A stretch of 64,000 nt of DNA from positions 17,462,088 through 17,526,087 of the forward strand of contig OY757014.1 of NCBI GenBank assembly GCA_963580285.1, given 5' to 3'. The notes beneath the pieces are model-generated. The model had not been told where the DNA came from. It saw only the letters and a program-made list of their open reading frames with translations, and made no database searches. The position numbers and the translations under genes are program-made. Within the stretch, counting starts at the first letter, position 1. Each line of letters opens with the position of its first letter. Positions 33,031-44,300 of the stretch are shown here, piece after piece. This stretch comes from Lucinisca nassula. Lineage: Eukaryota; Mollusca; Bivalvia; Lucinida; Lucinidae.

Positions 33031-33181
33031 TATGTATGCCTCTTTCTTCTAGATTCGTGCCTTCTTTTTAAATTCGTGCCTTTTAAAATCGCGTGAAAAG
33101 CGCGTGTATGCTTCTGCCTCGCGTGTTTCGATTCCTGGAAGTTCTATGAGAAGTATCTGTGTACACATTCAAGTCAAGAAA

Positions 33182-35290
33182 ATGCGAAAGAAGCAGGTAT
33201 TATTTCACAAAAACAATGAAAAAGTGTGGAAAAATTCTATTTATTACCTATATTTCGGTAAAAATCCACTCCGAAGTCCTATTTTATCCTTAATTATTTT
33301 AAATCTGATGCTTGAAATCGACTGCAACGTTCATATACACACTATCAGAGGTCAAGGACGTAATCTGAGTCAATCAGGCGCTTGGTTAAAATATTGTTGT
33401 TGTTGTTTATTTCGCTTCACAAGGATGTTAATTCACCGTTATGATCAATTAAAATCTAATTAACACTAATTGAAATTCTATTTTTACTAGCCCTAAATTA
33501 AAATGCTGTCCACTGATTGATGCTTTCTTTGTTGTCAATGAACTCTTTGATTTCAGATTTGCTCACCTGAATTTTGAATGTGTGCCTGTGTGCAGGTGTG
33601 TGTGCGTGCGTGCGTGTGTAATTTCTGTACTTTAAAACATTTAATAAAATAAAACAATTGCATATTTTGAAAGACACAGTCTAGTGGTTGTTTTTCAGGC
33701 CAAACCAAGTCATATAGAAAGAAAGTACAGAAATTATTCCCCAGATGTGTTGCTGAAGGCATACGAGTCTGTCGTTAAAGCGGGTGTACCAGTTAAAAGG
33801 GCAGCAAAACAGTTCAGAGTTCCAGTTCAGACCTTGAGAGACAGGGTCAAAGGCAAAATTGATGCTCTCGAGTTTCAGTCTGGTGCTGAAACTTTATTCA
33901 GTCATGAACAGGAAGAGACCCTTGTAGAGCACGTTGAAACAATGGCCGAATTAGGATATGGATTCAGTAACATTCAGTTACAACATACAGCTGGAGAACT
34001 TGCTTTTGACATGGGAAATAAGAAGACAAATAAACCTCTGAGTAACACGTGGCTTTATGGCTTTCTCAAGCGATGGGAAAACAGACTTGTGTCATTAAGT
34101 CCTAGAAAATTAGAGAGCAATAGAGCAAAATGTTCAACACCAGAAAATATTGACAGATACTTCCAAAACTTGGCTGAAATAATATCTAAGCATAAATTAG
34201 AGAATAAGCCCCAGAATATATACAATATAGATGAAACTGGCTTACAACCTGAGCACAGACCACCGAATGTCATAGCCAATCCTAACAATAAACCACAGGC
34301 AATAACTTCCCCCCGTTCAACTACAACAACACTGATTGGATGTGCTAATGCCCTGGGGAATGCATTACCACCATTCTTTGTGTTTAAAGGGAAAAGATTC
34401 AACCCAGAATTAATGAAAGGTTCTACAACTGGCGCTAAAGGTGTAATGTCCGAGTCTGGGTGGTCAAACTCTGAGATATTCAAACAGTATCTACAGGAGC
34501 ATTTTCTGCAAAATATTAGAGGCCAAGCAACTGACAATGATACACTACTGGTGATTTTTGATGGACATGCATCACATGTGTCAAGCAGCTTAATTGACTG
34601 GGCAAAAAGTCAGAAAGTTATTTTATTTGTTCTACCGGCACATACCTCCCATATCCTCCAACCATTAGATGTAGCCTTATTTGGCCCCTTTAAATCATTT
34701 TATTACACAGAGTGTGCTATTTTTATGAGGAACCATATAGGTCAGAGCATTACAAAGTATGATATGTGCAGTCTAGCATGTAAATCCTATCTGAAAGCCT
34801 TCACTCCCATGAACATCCAATCAGGTTTTAGAAAAACTGGAATATATCCGTTATCAAGGGAAGTCATTGACAAAGAAAAATTATTTCCAAGTGAGAGTTT
34901 CAGAGAAGAGCAGCCGTTAGAAAAGGTTAAAGCCATTAAGACTGGGAAAGAGGCAGTTGAAGCATTTCTAAAATCAAAAGTTGAAAAGTTACAACCAAGT
35001 CATAATAATCAAGAGTGTGTAAAATGTAAAACAAGCAAAGCACCTTCAGATGTGGTAAAGCCCAAGCCTGGAGGAACGGCAATAACTGAAGAAGTCTTTA
35101 GTACTCAGTTGAAAGCATATGAAGAGCATGTCCAAGCTAAAAAGTGCAGTGGAAAGCGGTGTGTAGGAAAATGTCCAAAGACTCAAAAGCAAAGTGAAAA
35201 GCCACATAAACCAAACCCAAGTAGCCCCAAGCCTTCAAAAGCAGAATTATATATAGCCCTCGGCCATCAACCAGTGGATTTAATGTACAA
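33182..35290 (+). CDS. pogo-type DDE transposase (two exons), near intact
   Basis: Exon 1 is ATG CGA AAG AAG CAG (33182-33196) followed by GTATTA; the acceptor TTTTTCAG ends at 33698, so exon 2 begins at 33699 in phase 0 and the protein starts MRKKQAKPSHIERKYRNYS. Residues ~19-60 form a Psq-type helix-turn-helix (VKRAAKQFRVPVQTLRDR) and ~95-140 a CENP-B-like second DNA-binding helix set. The catalytic triad is D183 (NIDETG), D293 (FDGHASH) and D329 (QPLDVALFGP), giving DD35D. The C-terminal part is basic and Cys-rich (CVKCKTSK, CSGKRCVGKC). There is no stop before 35318. Around 35280-35290 the frame shifts by one base, apparently the loss of an A in GATTTAATG, which cuts off the terminal zinc finger. 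Proteins of this type cut and paste their own element at TA sites; many are mis-annotated as host or transporter proteins. The copy may still bind and cleave DNA. Confidence 0.88.
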
Positions 35291-35521
35291 CCTCATCCAC
35301 TACAACATGAAGACATGAGTGAGGATGAAGCCCAGGATGACACAACATGCTGTGTTTGCAATGAAATAGAGCCACCCAACAGGGACAATCTTTGGTTTGT
35401 CAAACGTATAACATGGACAGAGTGTGATGGTTGTGGTCACTGGGTTCATTTGGCATTCTGTTCCAAAGTACGCGTAGTACGAAGGCATAGTGAATTTCTA
35501 TGCCCTCATTGTGAAATATAG
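35291..35521 (+). pseudogene. PHD-like zinc finger of the pogo transposase, out of frame
   Basis: Downstream of the frameshift, the frame PHPLQHEDMSEDEAQ leads into CCVC...TECDGCGHWVHLAFC...FLCPHC, ending TAG-adjacent at 35521. The C-x2-C, C-x2-C-x4-H-x2-C, C-x2-C order fits a C4HC3 PHD finger. The sequence joins directly to the transposase C-terminus without room for an intron, so it was most likely one protein before a single-base loss. A separate small gene starting at the ATG at 35315 is possible but less likely. In host proteins such fingers read histone tails; a role in target choice is speculation. Confidence 0.75.
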
Positions 35522-36030
35522 ATATCCACAACATCAATAAAATTAATCTGTAAATATGTTGAGTTTTAAAAGTTACCTAAATTTCAACAGTTCTACTTTA
35601 ATTTCTTCAGAATAATTGCATACCTGTATTTATAAAGAATTTGAATGCATTATTAAATTTTAAACAATTATAAACCTCAATGATTTAAAGCAGTAAATGC
35701 AGTAAATGGCCTTTCTGCAGATATCAGAAAACTGTTATTCATATTGGTGATAGTTCTTTCTTCCATGGCGAGGTATAATTCAGAAACACTAGTCAAAGGG
35801 GAACAATCCATACTGACATTTCCAAAGGGCACGAATTCAAGAAGAAAGCTTCTGAGTGATCATGAGCAATATAGTGACGTCATTACAGGTATGCTTTTTA
35901 TAGAAACTGTCACGTTCTGTTGTCTTTCCGTTTTTCTAATTAAAAGTGATAGTTTGAAGTTAATTTTGATTGTTTGTGATACGTTGACAATTTGTTTATA
36001 TTTAGCAGATCGCGTTCTAAACAATTAAGG
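35522..36030 (+). other. 3' region of the pogo element
   Basis: AT-rich sequence with an AATAAA hexamer at about 35536 that may end the transposase mRNA. An open frame at 35744-36028 has no recognisable similarity and is not called. Confidence 0.4.
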
Positions 36031-36108
36031 GGCACGAATCAGGAAGAAAACAGCATACATGTATATGTTGTTAACCATGATGAGACTTAAATAAACAACT
36101 ACTACCAC

Positions 36109-37132
36109 TTCTCGAGAAGCACCATGCAAGATTTAACGGTTATAGGCCTTTTATTTGAGGAGATCTGTATCATTGACGCAATTTTTGTCCAACTTACTGG
36201 AGCGTAAAATGTAGGTCAAAGTCACCGGGTCACGGTACCTGCAAGTCAGTACATCCAGGAGAAGCACTATTCAACCATTTTATGGTTGTAGGCCTTTTAT
36301 TTGAGGAGATCTGGAACATAGACGTACATTGTGTCAAAGTCACTAGAGCGTAAACTATAGGTCAATGTCCCCAGATCGAGGTACCTGGAAAGTCAGTGCA
36401 TGTAGGAAAAGCACTATGCAAGATTTGGTGGTTGTAGGCTTTTTATTTGATGAGTACTGGGACATCGATGTAAATTGTGTCAAAGGCGCTGGAGCATACA
36501 ATTTAGGTCAAGATCACCGGGTCTAGGTACCTGCCGAGTCAGTACATCTAGGAGAATCACTATGCAAGGTTTGATGGTTATACGCCTTTTATATGAGGAG
36601 ATCTGGAACATCGACTTAATATTGGTTAAAGTTACTGAAGCGTAAAATATTAGGTCAAGGTCACCAGTCAAAGCGCCTGCCTAGTCAGGAGCTCAGGGAG
36701 ATGCTCCATGAAAGGTTTGGTGGTTGTTTAGTCTTATAGTTGAAAGAAGACAACTCAAAGATCATTTCTGCCCAGAGTGTTCAGTGGTTTAGGACCAAAT
36801 GTCACGGGCCTCCGTGGCCTGGTGGTTAAGAGCGTTAACTCTTAATCATTAGGTCTCTCACCGCTGTGGGTTCGAGCCTGGGTCGGGTCACATGTGAGAC
36901 GCCAAGTTCTGCAACGGAAGGTCAGGTGGTTTTTCTTCGGGTACTCCGGTTTTCGCCCACTTCTGATTAACGATCGGCTCGATATGTGTGAAATAATCTT
37001 GACCAAAACCAAATAAAAAGGACCAAATGTCTTTTTGAGAAATTGTGAAGAGACGGACATACGGACGGACGACGACGACGGCAAGTGACCGACCACAATA
37101 GTTCCCCTGGAGCCTTCGGCTCAAGTGAGCTA
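36109..37132 (+). repeat. Tandem array A, right part and 3' terminus
   Basis: The same ~147-bp monomer continues after the LINE for four units (36110-36745). A GACGGACGGACGACGACGAC tract follows at 37052-37081 and then GAGCCTTCGGCTC hairpin sequence ending AGTGAGCTAAAAA (37110-37136). A SINE-B copy at 36804-37018 splits this terminal part. Confidence 0.85.
36804..37018 (+). mobile_element. SINE-B copy in the end of array A
   Basis: GCCTCCGTGGCCTGGTGGTT head and the common core; the perfect 13-bp duplication AGGACCAAATGTC lies at 36791-36803 and 37019-37031. Confidence 0.92.
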
Positions 37133-37417
37133 AAAACCACGACATAGCGCTTCTAAAAATTAAACAAGAGGCCCTCAGTCGCTCACCTGGGTGCAAGATA
37201 TGTGATAGTTTATGCAAGTGAAGAGGGTCACTGGTTAAAGGAGATGTGGACCAAAGCTTTTTTTCTTCTATTTTTAGCTTAGAATGCCATCTTTTTATTG
37301 GAGTGAAATCATTTTAGAAGGAACATTTCTCAGAAATTTCTTTGGAAAACATATAATCAGGAATCGATACAATTACACACCTACCAGGGAAAGAAACAAG
37401 AACATGTAATAATAACA
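37133..37417. other. Junction region with element fragments, no gene
   Basis: A 5'-end motif of another Helentron-like element (ACAAGAGGCCCTCAGTCG, CTCACCTGGG) lies at 37165-37192. A minus-strand piece of the retroelement 3' tail (AATCAGGAATCGATACAATT) lies at 37359-37410. No coding sequence is seen. Confidence 0.6.
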
Positions 37418-39830
37418 AGAGGGCCATGATGGCCCTGGATCGCTCACCTGATCCATAGAGTAACAAGTGGGCCCCGGGGAGGGCCATTATTGACCCTAGG
37501 GTTACAATGTGTATAATGTTGAGGAGGTCTAAAAGGGTGAAGCTTCATACCAAATATCAACAAAGGCAACTAGAACTGTCAGAGGATCTGACTATAGCTC
37601 CGCTATAGCCCTGTCAGAAGAGAAAGACTCATGAATTAAAGGTAAAGACTTGTGAGAGGGTTAAATCCCTAACAAGGTACCTACGCCTTACAGACTTTTC
37701 GCGTTATTAGATCTGAAAAACAGTCTAAGTTAAAAAATAAGTTTTGGATAATGAAAAAAGCACATGCACATCTTCAGACCTATATGAAAACACTTGTTAA
37801 GTTTCAAAAGGATTGACCTAGAACTGTAAGAGGAGTTGATTATAAGGTAGCTACTCCCTATACATTTTAACATTAGTAGATCTCAAAAATTGTCTAAGTT
37901 AAAAAAGGTATTTTAAGTGAAAAAAATTATTTAAGGATAATGAAAAAAGAATATGCACATCTTCAGACCTATATGAAAACACCTGTAAAGTTTCAAAAGG
38001 ATTGACCTAGAACTGTATGAGGAGTTGTGGTCACAAGGTAGCTACTCCTTATACATTTTAACATTAGTAGATCTCAAAAATTGTCTAAGTTAAAGAAGGT
38101 GAAATAAGTGAAAAAATTATTTAAGGATAATGAAAAAAGAATATGCACATCTTCAGACCTATATGAAAACACCTGTAAAGTTTCAAAAGGATTGACCTAG
38201 AACTGTAAGAGGAGTTGCGGTAACAAGGTAGCTACTCCCTATACATTTTAACATTAGTAGATCTCAAAAATTGTCTAAGTTAAAAAAGGTGAAATAAGTG
38301 AAAAAAATTATTTAAGGATAATGAAAAAAGAATATGCACATCTTAAGACCTATATGAAAACACCTGTAAAGTTTCAAAAGGATTGACCTAGAACTGTAAG
38401 AGAAGTTGCAGTAACAAGGTACCCACTATCAAATATTACAGACAGACAGACAGACAGAAAGACAGACAGACAGACAGACAGAGGGAATTCCGGACAAGCT
38501 AAATCCAATATAGCCCCCACTTTTTCAAAGCGGGGCTATAATAATTTGAACAATCTTGGCAAAGGTCCGCTAGATGAAGCTACACACCAAATATCAAAGA
38601 CCTGAGCCTTGCAGTTTAAGAGAAGAAGACTTTCTTTTAAAGATATTCCCTACATAAGCCTATGTAAAACCAAATGGCCCCGGGGCGTGGGCATTTTTGG
38701 CCTCAGGGCTATAATTTAAACAATCTTGATAAAGGTCCACTAGATGAAGCTTCACACCAAATATTAAAGACCTGGGCCTTGTGGTTTTAGAGAAGAAGAT
38801 TTTTTAATGATTTTCCCTATATAAGCCTATGTAAAACCAAAGGCCCCTGGGGCGGGGGCATTTTGGCCCCCAGGGCTATAATTTGAACAATCTTGGTAGA
38901 GGTCCACTAGATGAAGCTCCATACAAAATATCAAAGACATGGCCTTGCAGTTTCAGAGAAGAAGATTTTTAAAGATTTCCCTATATAAGTCTATGTAAAA
39001 CCAAAGGGTCTCGGGGCGGTTGCATTTTTGGCCCTAGGGCTATAATTTTAACAATCTTGATAGAGGTCCACTAGATGAAATTTCACACCAAATATCAAAG
39101 ACCTAGGCCTTTTGGTTTCATAGAAGAAGATTTTTTAAAGATTTTCCCTATATAAGCCCATGTAAAACCAAAGGGCCCCGGGGCGGGGGCATTTTGACCC
39201 CAGTACTATAATTTGAACAATCTTGGTAGGGGTCCACTAGATAAAGCTTCATACCAAATATCAAAGACCTGGGCCTTGCGGTTTCAGAAAAGAAGATTTT
39301 TAAACATTTTCCCTATATAAGCCCATAGGCCCCGGGGTGGAGGCATTTTTGGTCCCAGCACTATAATTTGAACAATCTTGGTAGGGGTCCACTAGATGAA
39401 GCATCATACCAAATATTAAAGACCTGGGCCTTGCGGTTTCAGAGAAGAAGATTTTTAAAGATTTCCCCAATATAAGCCTATGTAAAACCAAAGGGCCCCG
39501 GGGCGGGGGCATTTTTTGCCCCAGCACTATAATTTGAACAATCTTGGTAGGGGTCCACTAGATGAAGCTTCATACCAAATATCAAAGACCTGGGCCTTGC
39601 GGTTCCAGAGAAGAAGATTTTTTAAAGTTTTCGGTGAAAAAAATCTATTTTTGGCTCCTGTGACCTATATGTGCAACAGACCAAAACCATTTGAACAACT
39701 TTGAAAGGGGTCCACCTAAGGATCATTCCTGTGAAGTTTGGTCGAAAACCGATCAGTGGTTTAGGAGGAGATGTCGTTTGAAGAAATTGTTTACGCACGG
39801 ATGACAGACAAAAAGTGATCCTAATATAAA
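37418..39830 (+). mobile_element. Helentron/HINE-like tandem-repeat element 1 of 3
   Basis: It starts AACAAGAGGGCCATGATGGC (a near palindrome) followed by TCGCTCACCTGATCC. A unique lead is followed by about seven ~166-bp monomers (each with GGTCCACTAGATGAAGC, ATACCAAATATCAAAGACCT, CCTATATAAG and GGGGCGGGGGCATTTT). A common end block follows (TTGGCTCCTGTGACC, GGAGGAGATGTCGTTTG, AAAAGTGATCC). It lacks a terminal hairpin and runs straight into element 2. Another tandem element is nested at about 37570-38535. The Helentron assignment rests on layout and termini, not on a Rep/helicase gene, which is absent. Confidence 0.75.
37570..38535 (+). mobile_element. Nested tandem-repeat element with ~187-bp monomer
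   Basis: It interrupts the element-1 lead: compare AACAAACTCTATAATTTGAA at 39973 and the inverted copy near 57845, where the flanks are contiguous. The start has CTATAGCTCCGCTATAGC. Four monomers share CACATCTTCAGACCTATATG (37769, 37959, 38145 and 38337). The end is a (GACA)n tract (38440-38481), then ATAGCCCC...CGGGGCTAT (38510-38531), an 8-bp stem. Confidence 0.75.
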
Positions 39831-41654
39831 ACACAAGAGGGCCATGATGGCCCTGGGTCGCTCACCTGATCCATAGTGTAACAAGTGGGCAGCAGGGAGG
39901 GTCATTATTGGCCCCAGGGCTTTAATGTGCATAATGTTGAGGTAGGTATTTAAGGTGATCCTTCATACCAAACATCAACAAACTCTATAATTTGAACAAT
40001 CTTTGCAAAGGTCCACTAGATAAAGCTACACACCAAATACAAAGACCTGGGCCTTGCAGTTTCAGAGAAAAAGATTTTTTTAAAGATATTCCCTACATAA
40101 GCATAGCCTATGCAAAACCAAATGGCCCCGGGGCTATATAAGTCTATGTAAAACCAAAGGGCCCAGTGGTGGGGGCATTTGTGACCCCAGGGCTGTAATA
40201 TGAATAATCTTGGTAGAGGTCCACTAGATGAAGCTCCATACCAAATATCAAAGACCTGGGCCTTGCCGTTTCAGGGAAGAAGATTTTCAAAGATTTCCCT
40301 TTATAAGTCTATGTAAAACCAAAGGGTCTCAGAGCGGCGAAATTTTTGACCCCAGGGCTATAATTTGCACAATCTTGATAGAGGTCCACTACATGAAATT
40401 TCACACTAAATATCAAAGACCTAGGCCCTGTGGTTTCACAAAAGAAGATTTTTTTACGATTTTACCTATATTAAGTCTATGTAAAACCAAAGGGCCCCTG
40501 AGCAGGGGCATTTTTGGTTTCAGGGCTACAATTTGAACAATCTTGATAGAGGTCCACTAGATGAAATTTCAAACCAAATATCAAAGTCCTAGGCCTTGTG
40601 GTTTCAGAGAAGATTTTTAAAGATTTTCCCTATATAAGTCTATGTAAAACCAAAGGGCCCCGGAGCGGGGGCATTTTTGGCTCAAGGGCTATAATTTGAA
40701 CAATCTTGGTAGAGGTCCATTTGATGAAGCTTCAAACCAAATATCAAAGTCCTGGGCCATGCAGTTTCAGAGAAGAAGATTTTTTTTAGATTTTCCCTAC
40801 ATAAGTCTATGTAAAACCAAAGGGCCCCGGAGCAGGAACATTTGTGGTCCCAGGGCTATAATTTGAACAATCTTGATAGTGGTCCACTAGATGAAGCTTC
40901 ATACCAAATATCAAAGACCTAGGCCTTGTGGTCTCAGAGAAGAAAATTTTTAAAGATTTTCCCTATATAAGCCTATGTAAAACCAAAGGGCTCCGGACTG
41001 GGGGCATTTTGGCCTAAGGGCTATAATTTGAACAATCTTGGCAGAGGTCCATTAGATGAAGCTTCAAACCAAATATCAAAGTCCTTGGCCTAGCGGTTTC
41101 AGAGAAGAAGATTTTTAAAGATTATCCCTGTATAAGCCTATGTAAAACCAAAGGGCCCCAGAGCGGGGGCATTTTTGGCCCAAGGGCTATAATTTGAACA
41201 ATCTTGGTAAAGGTCCATTTCATGAAGCTTCATACCAAATATCAAAGACCTAGGCCATGTGGTTTCAGAGAAGACGATTTTTAAAGATTTTCCCTATATA
41301 AGCCCATATAAAACCAAAAGACCCCGGAGCGGGGGCACTTTTCGCCCATGCACTATAATTTGAACAATCTTGGTAGGAGTCAACTAGATGAAGATTCCTA
41401 CCAAATATCAAAGACCTGGGCCTTGTGGTTTCAGAGAAGAAGATTTTTTAAGTTTTCGGTGAAAAAAATCTATTTTTGGCTCCTGTGACCTAGATGTGCA
41501 ACGGACCGGAACCATTTGAACAACTTTGAAAGAGGACTACCTAAGGATCATTCCTGTGAAGTTTGGTCAAAATCCGTTCAGCTGTTTAGGAGGAGATGTC
41601 GTTTGAAGAAATTGTTTAAGCACGGAGGACAAACAAAAAGTGATCCTAATATAA
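39831..41654 (+). mobile_element. Helentron/HINE-like element 2 of 3
   Basis: It opens with ACAAGAGGGCCATGATGGCC directly after the end block of element 1, contains about nine ~166-bp monomers, and ends in the same AAAAGTGATCC block (about 41637) without a hairpin. Confidence 0.75.
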
Positions 41655-43076
41655 AACACCAGAGGGCCCTGAATCGCTCACCTGAGAATTAGTGTCTCCA
41701 GTACATTCTAGGCCCAAGGGCTATAATTTGAACAAACTTGGTAATGGTCCACTAGATGAAGCTTCATACCAAATATCAAAGACCTGGGCCTTCTGGTTTC
41801 AGACAAGAAGATTTTTAAAGGTTTTCCCTATATAATCCGATGAAAAACCAAAGGGTCCCAGAGTGGGGGCATTTTTGGCCCCAGGGCTATAATTTGAACA
41901 ATCTTGAAAGAGGTCCACTAGATGAAGCTTCACACCAAATACCAAAGATCTGGGCCTTGCGGATTCAGAGAAGAAGATTTTTAAAGATTTTCCCTGTATA
42001 AGCCTATGTAAAACCAAAGGCCCCCGGGGCAGGAGCATTTTTGGCCCCAAGGCTATAATTTGAACAATCTTAGTAAAGGTCCACTAGGTAAAGCTTCACA
42101 CAAAATATTAAAGATGTGGGCCTTGTGGTTTCAGAGAAGAAGATTTTTTAATGATTTTCCCTATATAAGCCTATGTAAAACCATAGGCCCCCGGGGCGGG
42201 GGCATTTTGGTCCCCAGGGCTATAATTTGAACAATCTTGGTAGAGGTCCACTAGATGAAGCTTCACATCAATAATCTGGGCCTTGCGGTTTCAGAGAAGA
42301 AGATTTTTAAAGATTTTCCCTGTATAAGCCTATGTAAAACCAAAGGCCCCCGGGGCGGGGGCATTTTGGCCCCCAGGGCTATAATTTGAACAATCTTGGT
42401 AGAGGTCCACTAGATGAAGCTTCACATCAAATATTAAAGATCTGGGCCTTGCGGTTTCAGAGAAGAAGATTTTTAAAGATTTTCCCTGTATACGTCTATG
42501 TAAAACCAAAGGCCCCCGGGGCGGGGGCATTTTTGGCCCCAAGGCTATAATTTGAACAATCTTAGTAGAGGTCCACCAGGTAAAGCTTCACACCAAATAT
42601 TAAAGACCTGGGCCTTGTGGTTTCAGAGAAGAAGATTTTTTAATGATTTTCCCTATATAAGCCTATGTAAAACCAAAGGCCCCCCGGGGCGGGGGCATTT
42701 TGGCCCCCAGGGCTATAATTTGAACAATCTTGGTAGAGGTCCACTAGATGAAGCTTTATACCAAATATCGAAGACCTGGGCCATGCGGTTTCATAGAAGA
42801 AGGTTTTTAAAGTTTTATTTTAAAAAATCTATTTTTAGCTCCTGTGACCCAGATGTGCAATGGACCGGAACCATTTGAACAATTTTGAAAGGGGACCACC
42901 TAAGGATCATTGCTGTGAAGTTTGGTCAAAATCCGATCAGCGGTTTAGGAGGAGATGCCATTTGAAGAAAAAGTTTACGCACACGTGCGCACACACGCAC
43001 GCACTGACGACGGACGACGGACGAAAAGTGATCCCAAAAGCTCACCTTGTCACTACGTGACAGGTGAGCTAAAAAG
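41655..43076 (+). mobile_element. Helentron/HINE-like element 3 of 3, with 3' hairpin
   Basis: A shortened 5' motif (CCAGAGGGCCCTGAATCGCT) leads seven monomers. Only this last unit has the full terminus: CACACGCACGCACTGACG, GACGGACGACGGACG, AAAAGTGATCC, then AGCTCACCT...AGGTGAGCT around TGTCACTACGTGACA (43040-43071), followed by AAAAA. Confidence 0.8.
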
Positions 43077-43362
43077 GTAGCAGGCCAAATGTCTCCCGAC
43101 GTTTGAAATGTCAGTATGTGTAATACATATGTTGTAAACCATGTTTCGGAATTTTAAAATCCTTTCAACAGACTATATTTTTTTAATTTTATTAAATTTT
43201 AAGGAACAATTATCGGAAACAAGTTATCTCTAACATGGTAAATGATTATTATTTAAGATGAATGAGGAGCTGCAGAGTTAACATTTTCTGTTGGCAACAT
43301 TCATGGGAACAATAGTAATCGATGTCCGCTGTCCGTCCGTCCGCCCGTCAGTCTGTCCTTCC
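43077..43362. other. AT-rich spacer and GGAC-rich tract (minus), no gene
   Basis: Mostly AT-rich and featureless. At 43328-43355 GTCCGTCCGTCCGCCCGTC is the minus-strand version of the tract that ends the tandem elements. Confidence 0.5.
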
Positions 43363-44300
43363 AAAGACACAATCTTTTACACAGATGAAGGGTATAGAAG
43401 TTAGGGCAACCGAGTGTTAGCGGTATGCTCAGTACAAGATTAACAATATCTTGACCTTTGCTACTTGAATTTCCTGCTCTTAAATTCAAAAATCATTCAT
43501 CTTTCAAACTTAGGTTCAGCCCTAGGAAGTACTATCAATATGTCCACAATGACCACACTGCTATACTGTCAGGAGAGATAACTTAGATACTGTGACACCC
43601 AGAGTCGTTGTTCATATGCCACTTCTTTTCAACCTGGAGTACAATCATACTTATTTTCATCAACATATCTCAAAGTATGTTTGAGTTATGGTAATCACAA
43701 AATTTATAAAGTCAAGGGAGATAGCTCAAATATCATGGCACCCAGGGTTGTAGTTCTTGCTCATGACAGGCCTTCTTAGCCTTATATGCAGGTCTACAAA
43801 GTATCATCAGTACAGATCAAAGGGTAATGAAGTTACGGTTATCACTAGGTTATATTATCAGGGAAGATAACTCAAATACTGTGGCTCCCAAAGTTGTGCT
43901 TTTTGCGCATTACACATGTTACCTCATACATAACTACCAAGTGTCAACAATATATGTCTCAAAGGGTGTTGGAGTTATGCTGCTTACAAATTATATTTCT
44001 AAGGGAGATAACTCAAACACCATGGCACTAAAAATTGTTGTTCTTTCAAAGGAAACGCTTTCTGAACCTCATGTAAAATTGTACCAACTACCAAGTGATT
44101 TTACTGTATATGTAAAACCCAAACTGGTTTACCACGCCGTTGTTTGGTTAGCAATGTTTCGTGATGAAAAAAATGGCATTGTTTTTGGTCTCGTTTGATA
44201 ACGTTTATCAGTATAAAATAGCACCGCATACGGCACCGTTTTTGAAATTTTATAGCTTTGTCGTGGAAATCGTAAAGTAGGATTTTTTATGTCGTTTCTG
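43363..44300 (-). repeat. Degenerate tandem array, ~145-bp monomer
   Basis: The plus-strand phrases GAGATAACTCAAAT, GGCACCCA...GTTGT, ACCAAGTGTCAACAATAT and CAAAGGGTGTTGGAGTTATG recur near 43570, 43718, 43863 and 44005. The adjacent tract at 43328 suggests the element is read on the minus strand. Confidence 0.65.

Larger units (their letters stand above)
33031..36061 (+). mobile_element. pogo/Tigger-type (Tc1-mariner superfamily) DNA transposon, 3.03 kb
   Basis: The ends are imperfect terminal inverted repeats: the left end TATGTATGCCTCTTTCTTCT continues to GATTCGTGCC, and the right end is its reverse complement with about 25 of 31 bases matching (right end near 36031-36061). The element is flanked by TA on both sides (33029-33030 and 36062-36063), the target duplication of this superfamily. 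The ATTCGTGCC motif recurs subterminally at 33072 and, inverted, at 35828, possibly as transposase-binding repeats. Inside is one spliced transposase gene. The element is inserted in the 3' UTR of the surrounding LINE, so it is younger than that LINE. Confidence 0.85.
28795..36108 (+). mobile_element. APE-type non-LTR retrotransposon (LINE), split by a pogo-type transposon
   Basis: The LINE sequence is 28795-33030 plus 36062-36108, about 4.3 kb once the inner DNA transposon is removed. It interrupts a 147-bp tandem array: flanking array sequence reads ...CAGTACA before and ...CGAGAAGCACC after, and the hexamer TTCTCG occurs at both junctions (28789-28794 and 36109-36114), which fits a 6-bp target-site duplication. 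The far end has an AATAAA signal (36090-36095) and a short ACTACTACCAC-like tail. The left end starts just upstream of the endonuclease, so there is no ORF1; either the copy is 5'-truncated or the ORF is absent from this element. The clade (Jockey/CR1/I-like) cannot be fixed by eye. Confidence 0.85.

Noticed and set aside
35744..36028. Second gene within the pogo element
   Set aside because: No domain and no start or splice context; overlaps the subterminal repeat region.
39300..43060. Several open frames with GPKMPPPRGPLVLH-type protein on one strand
   Set aside because: They follow the 166-bp monomer and appear in array copies with differing frames; no domain, no start context, and stops in every monomer series.
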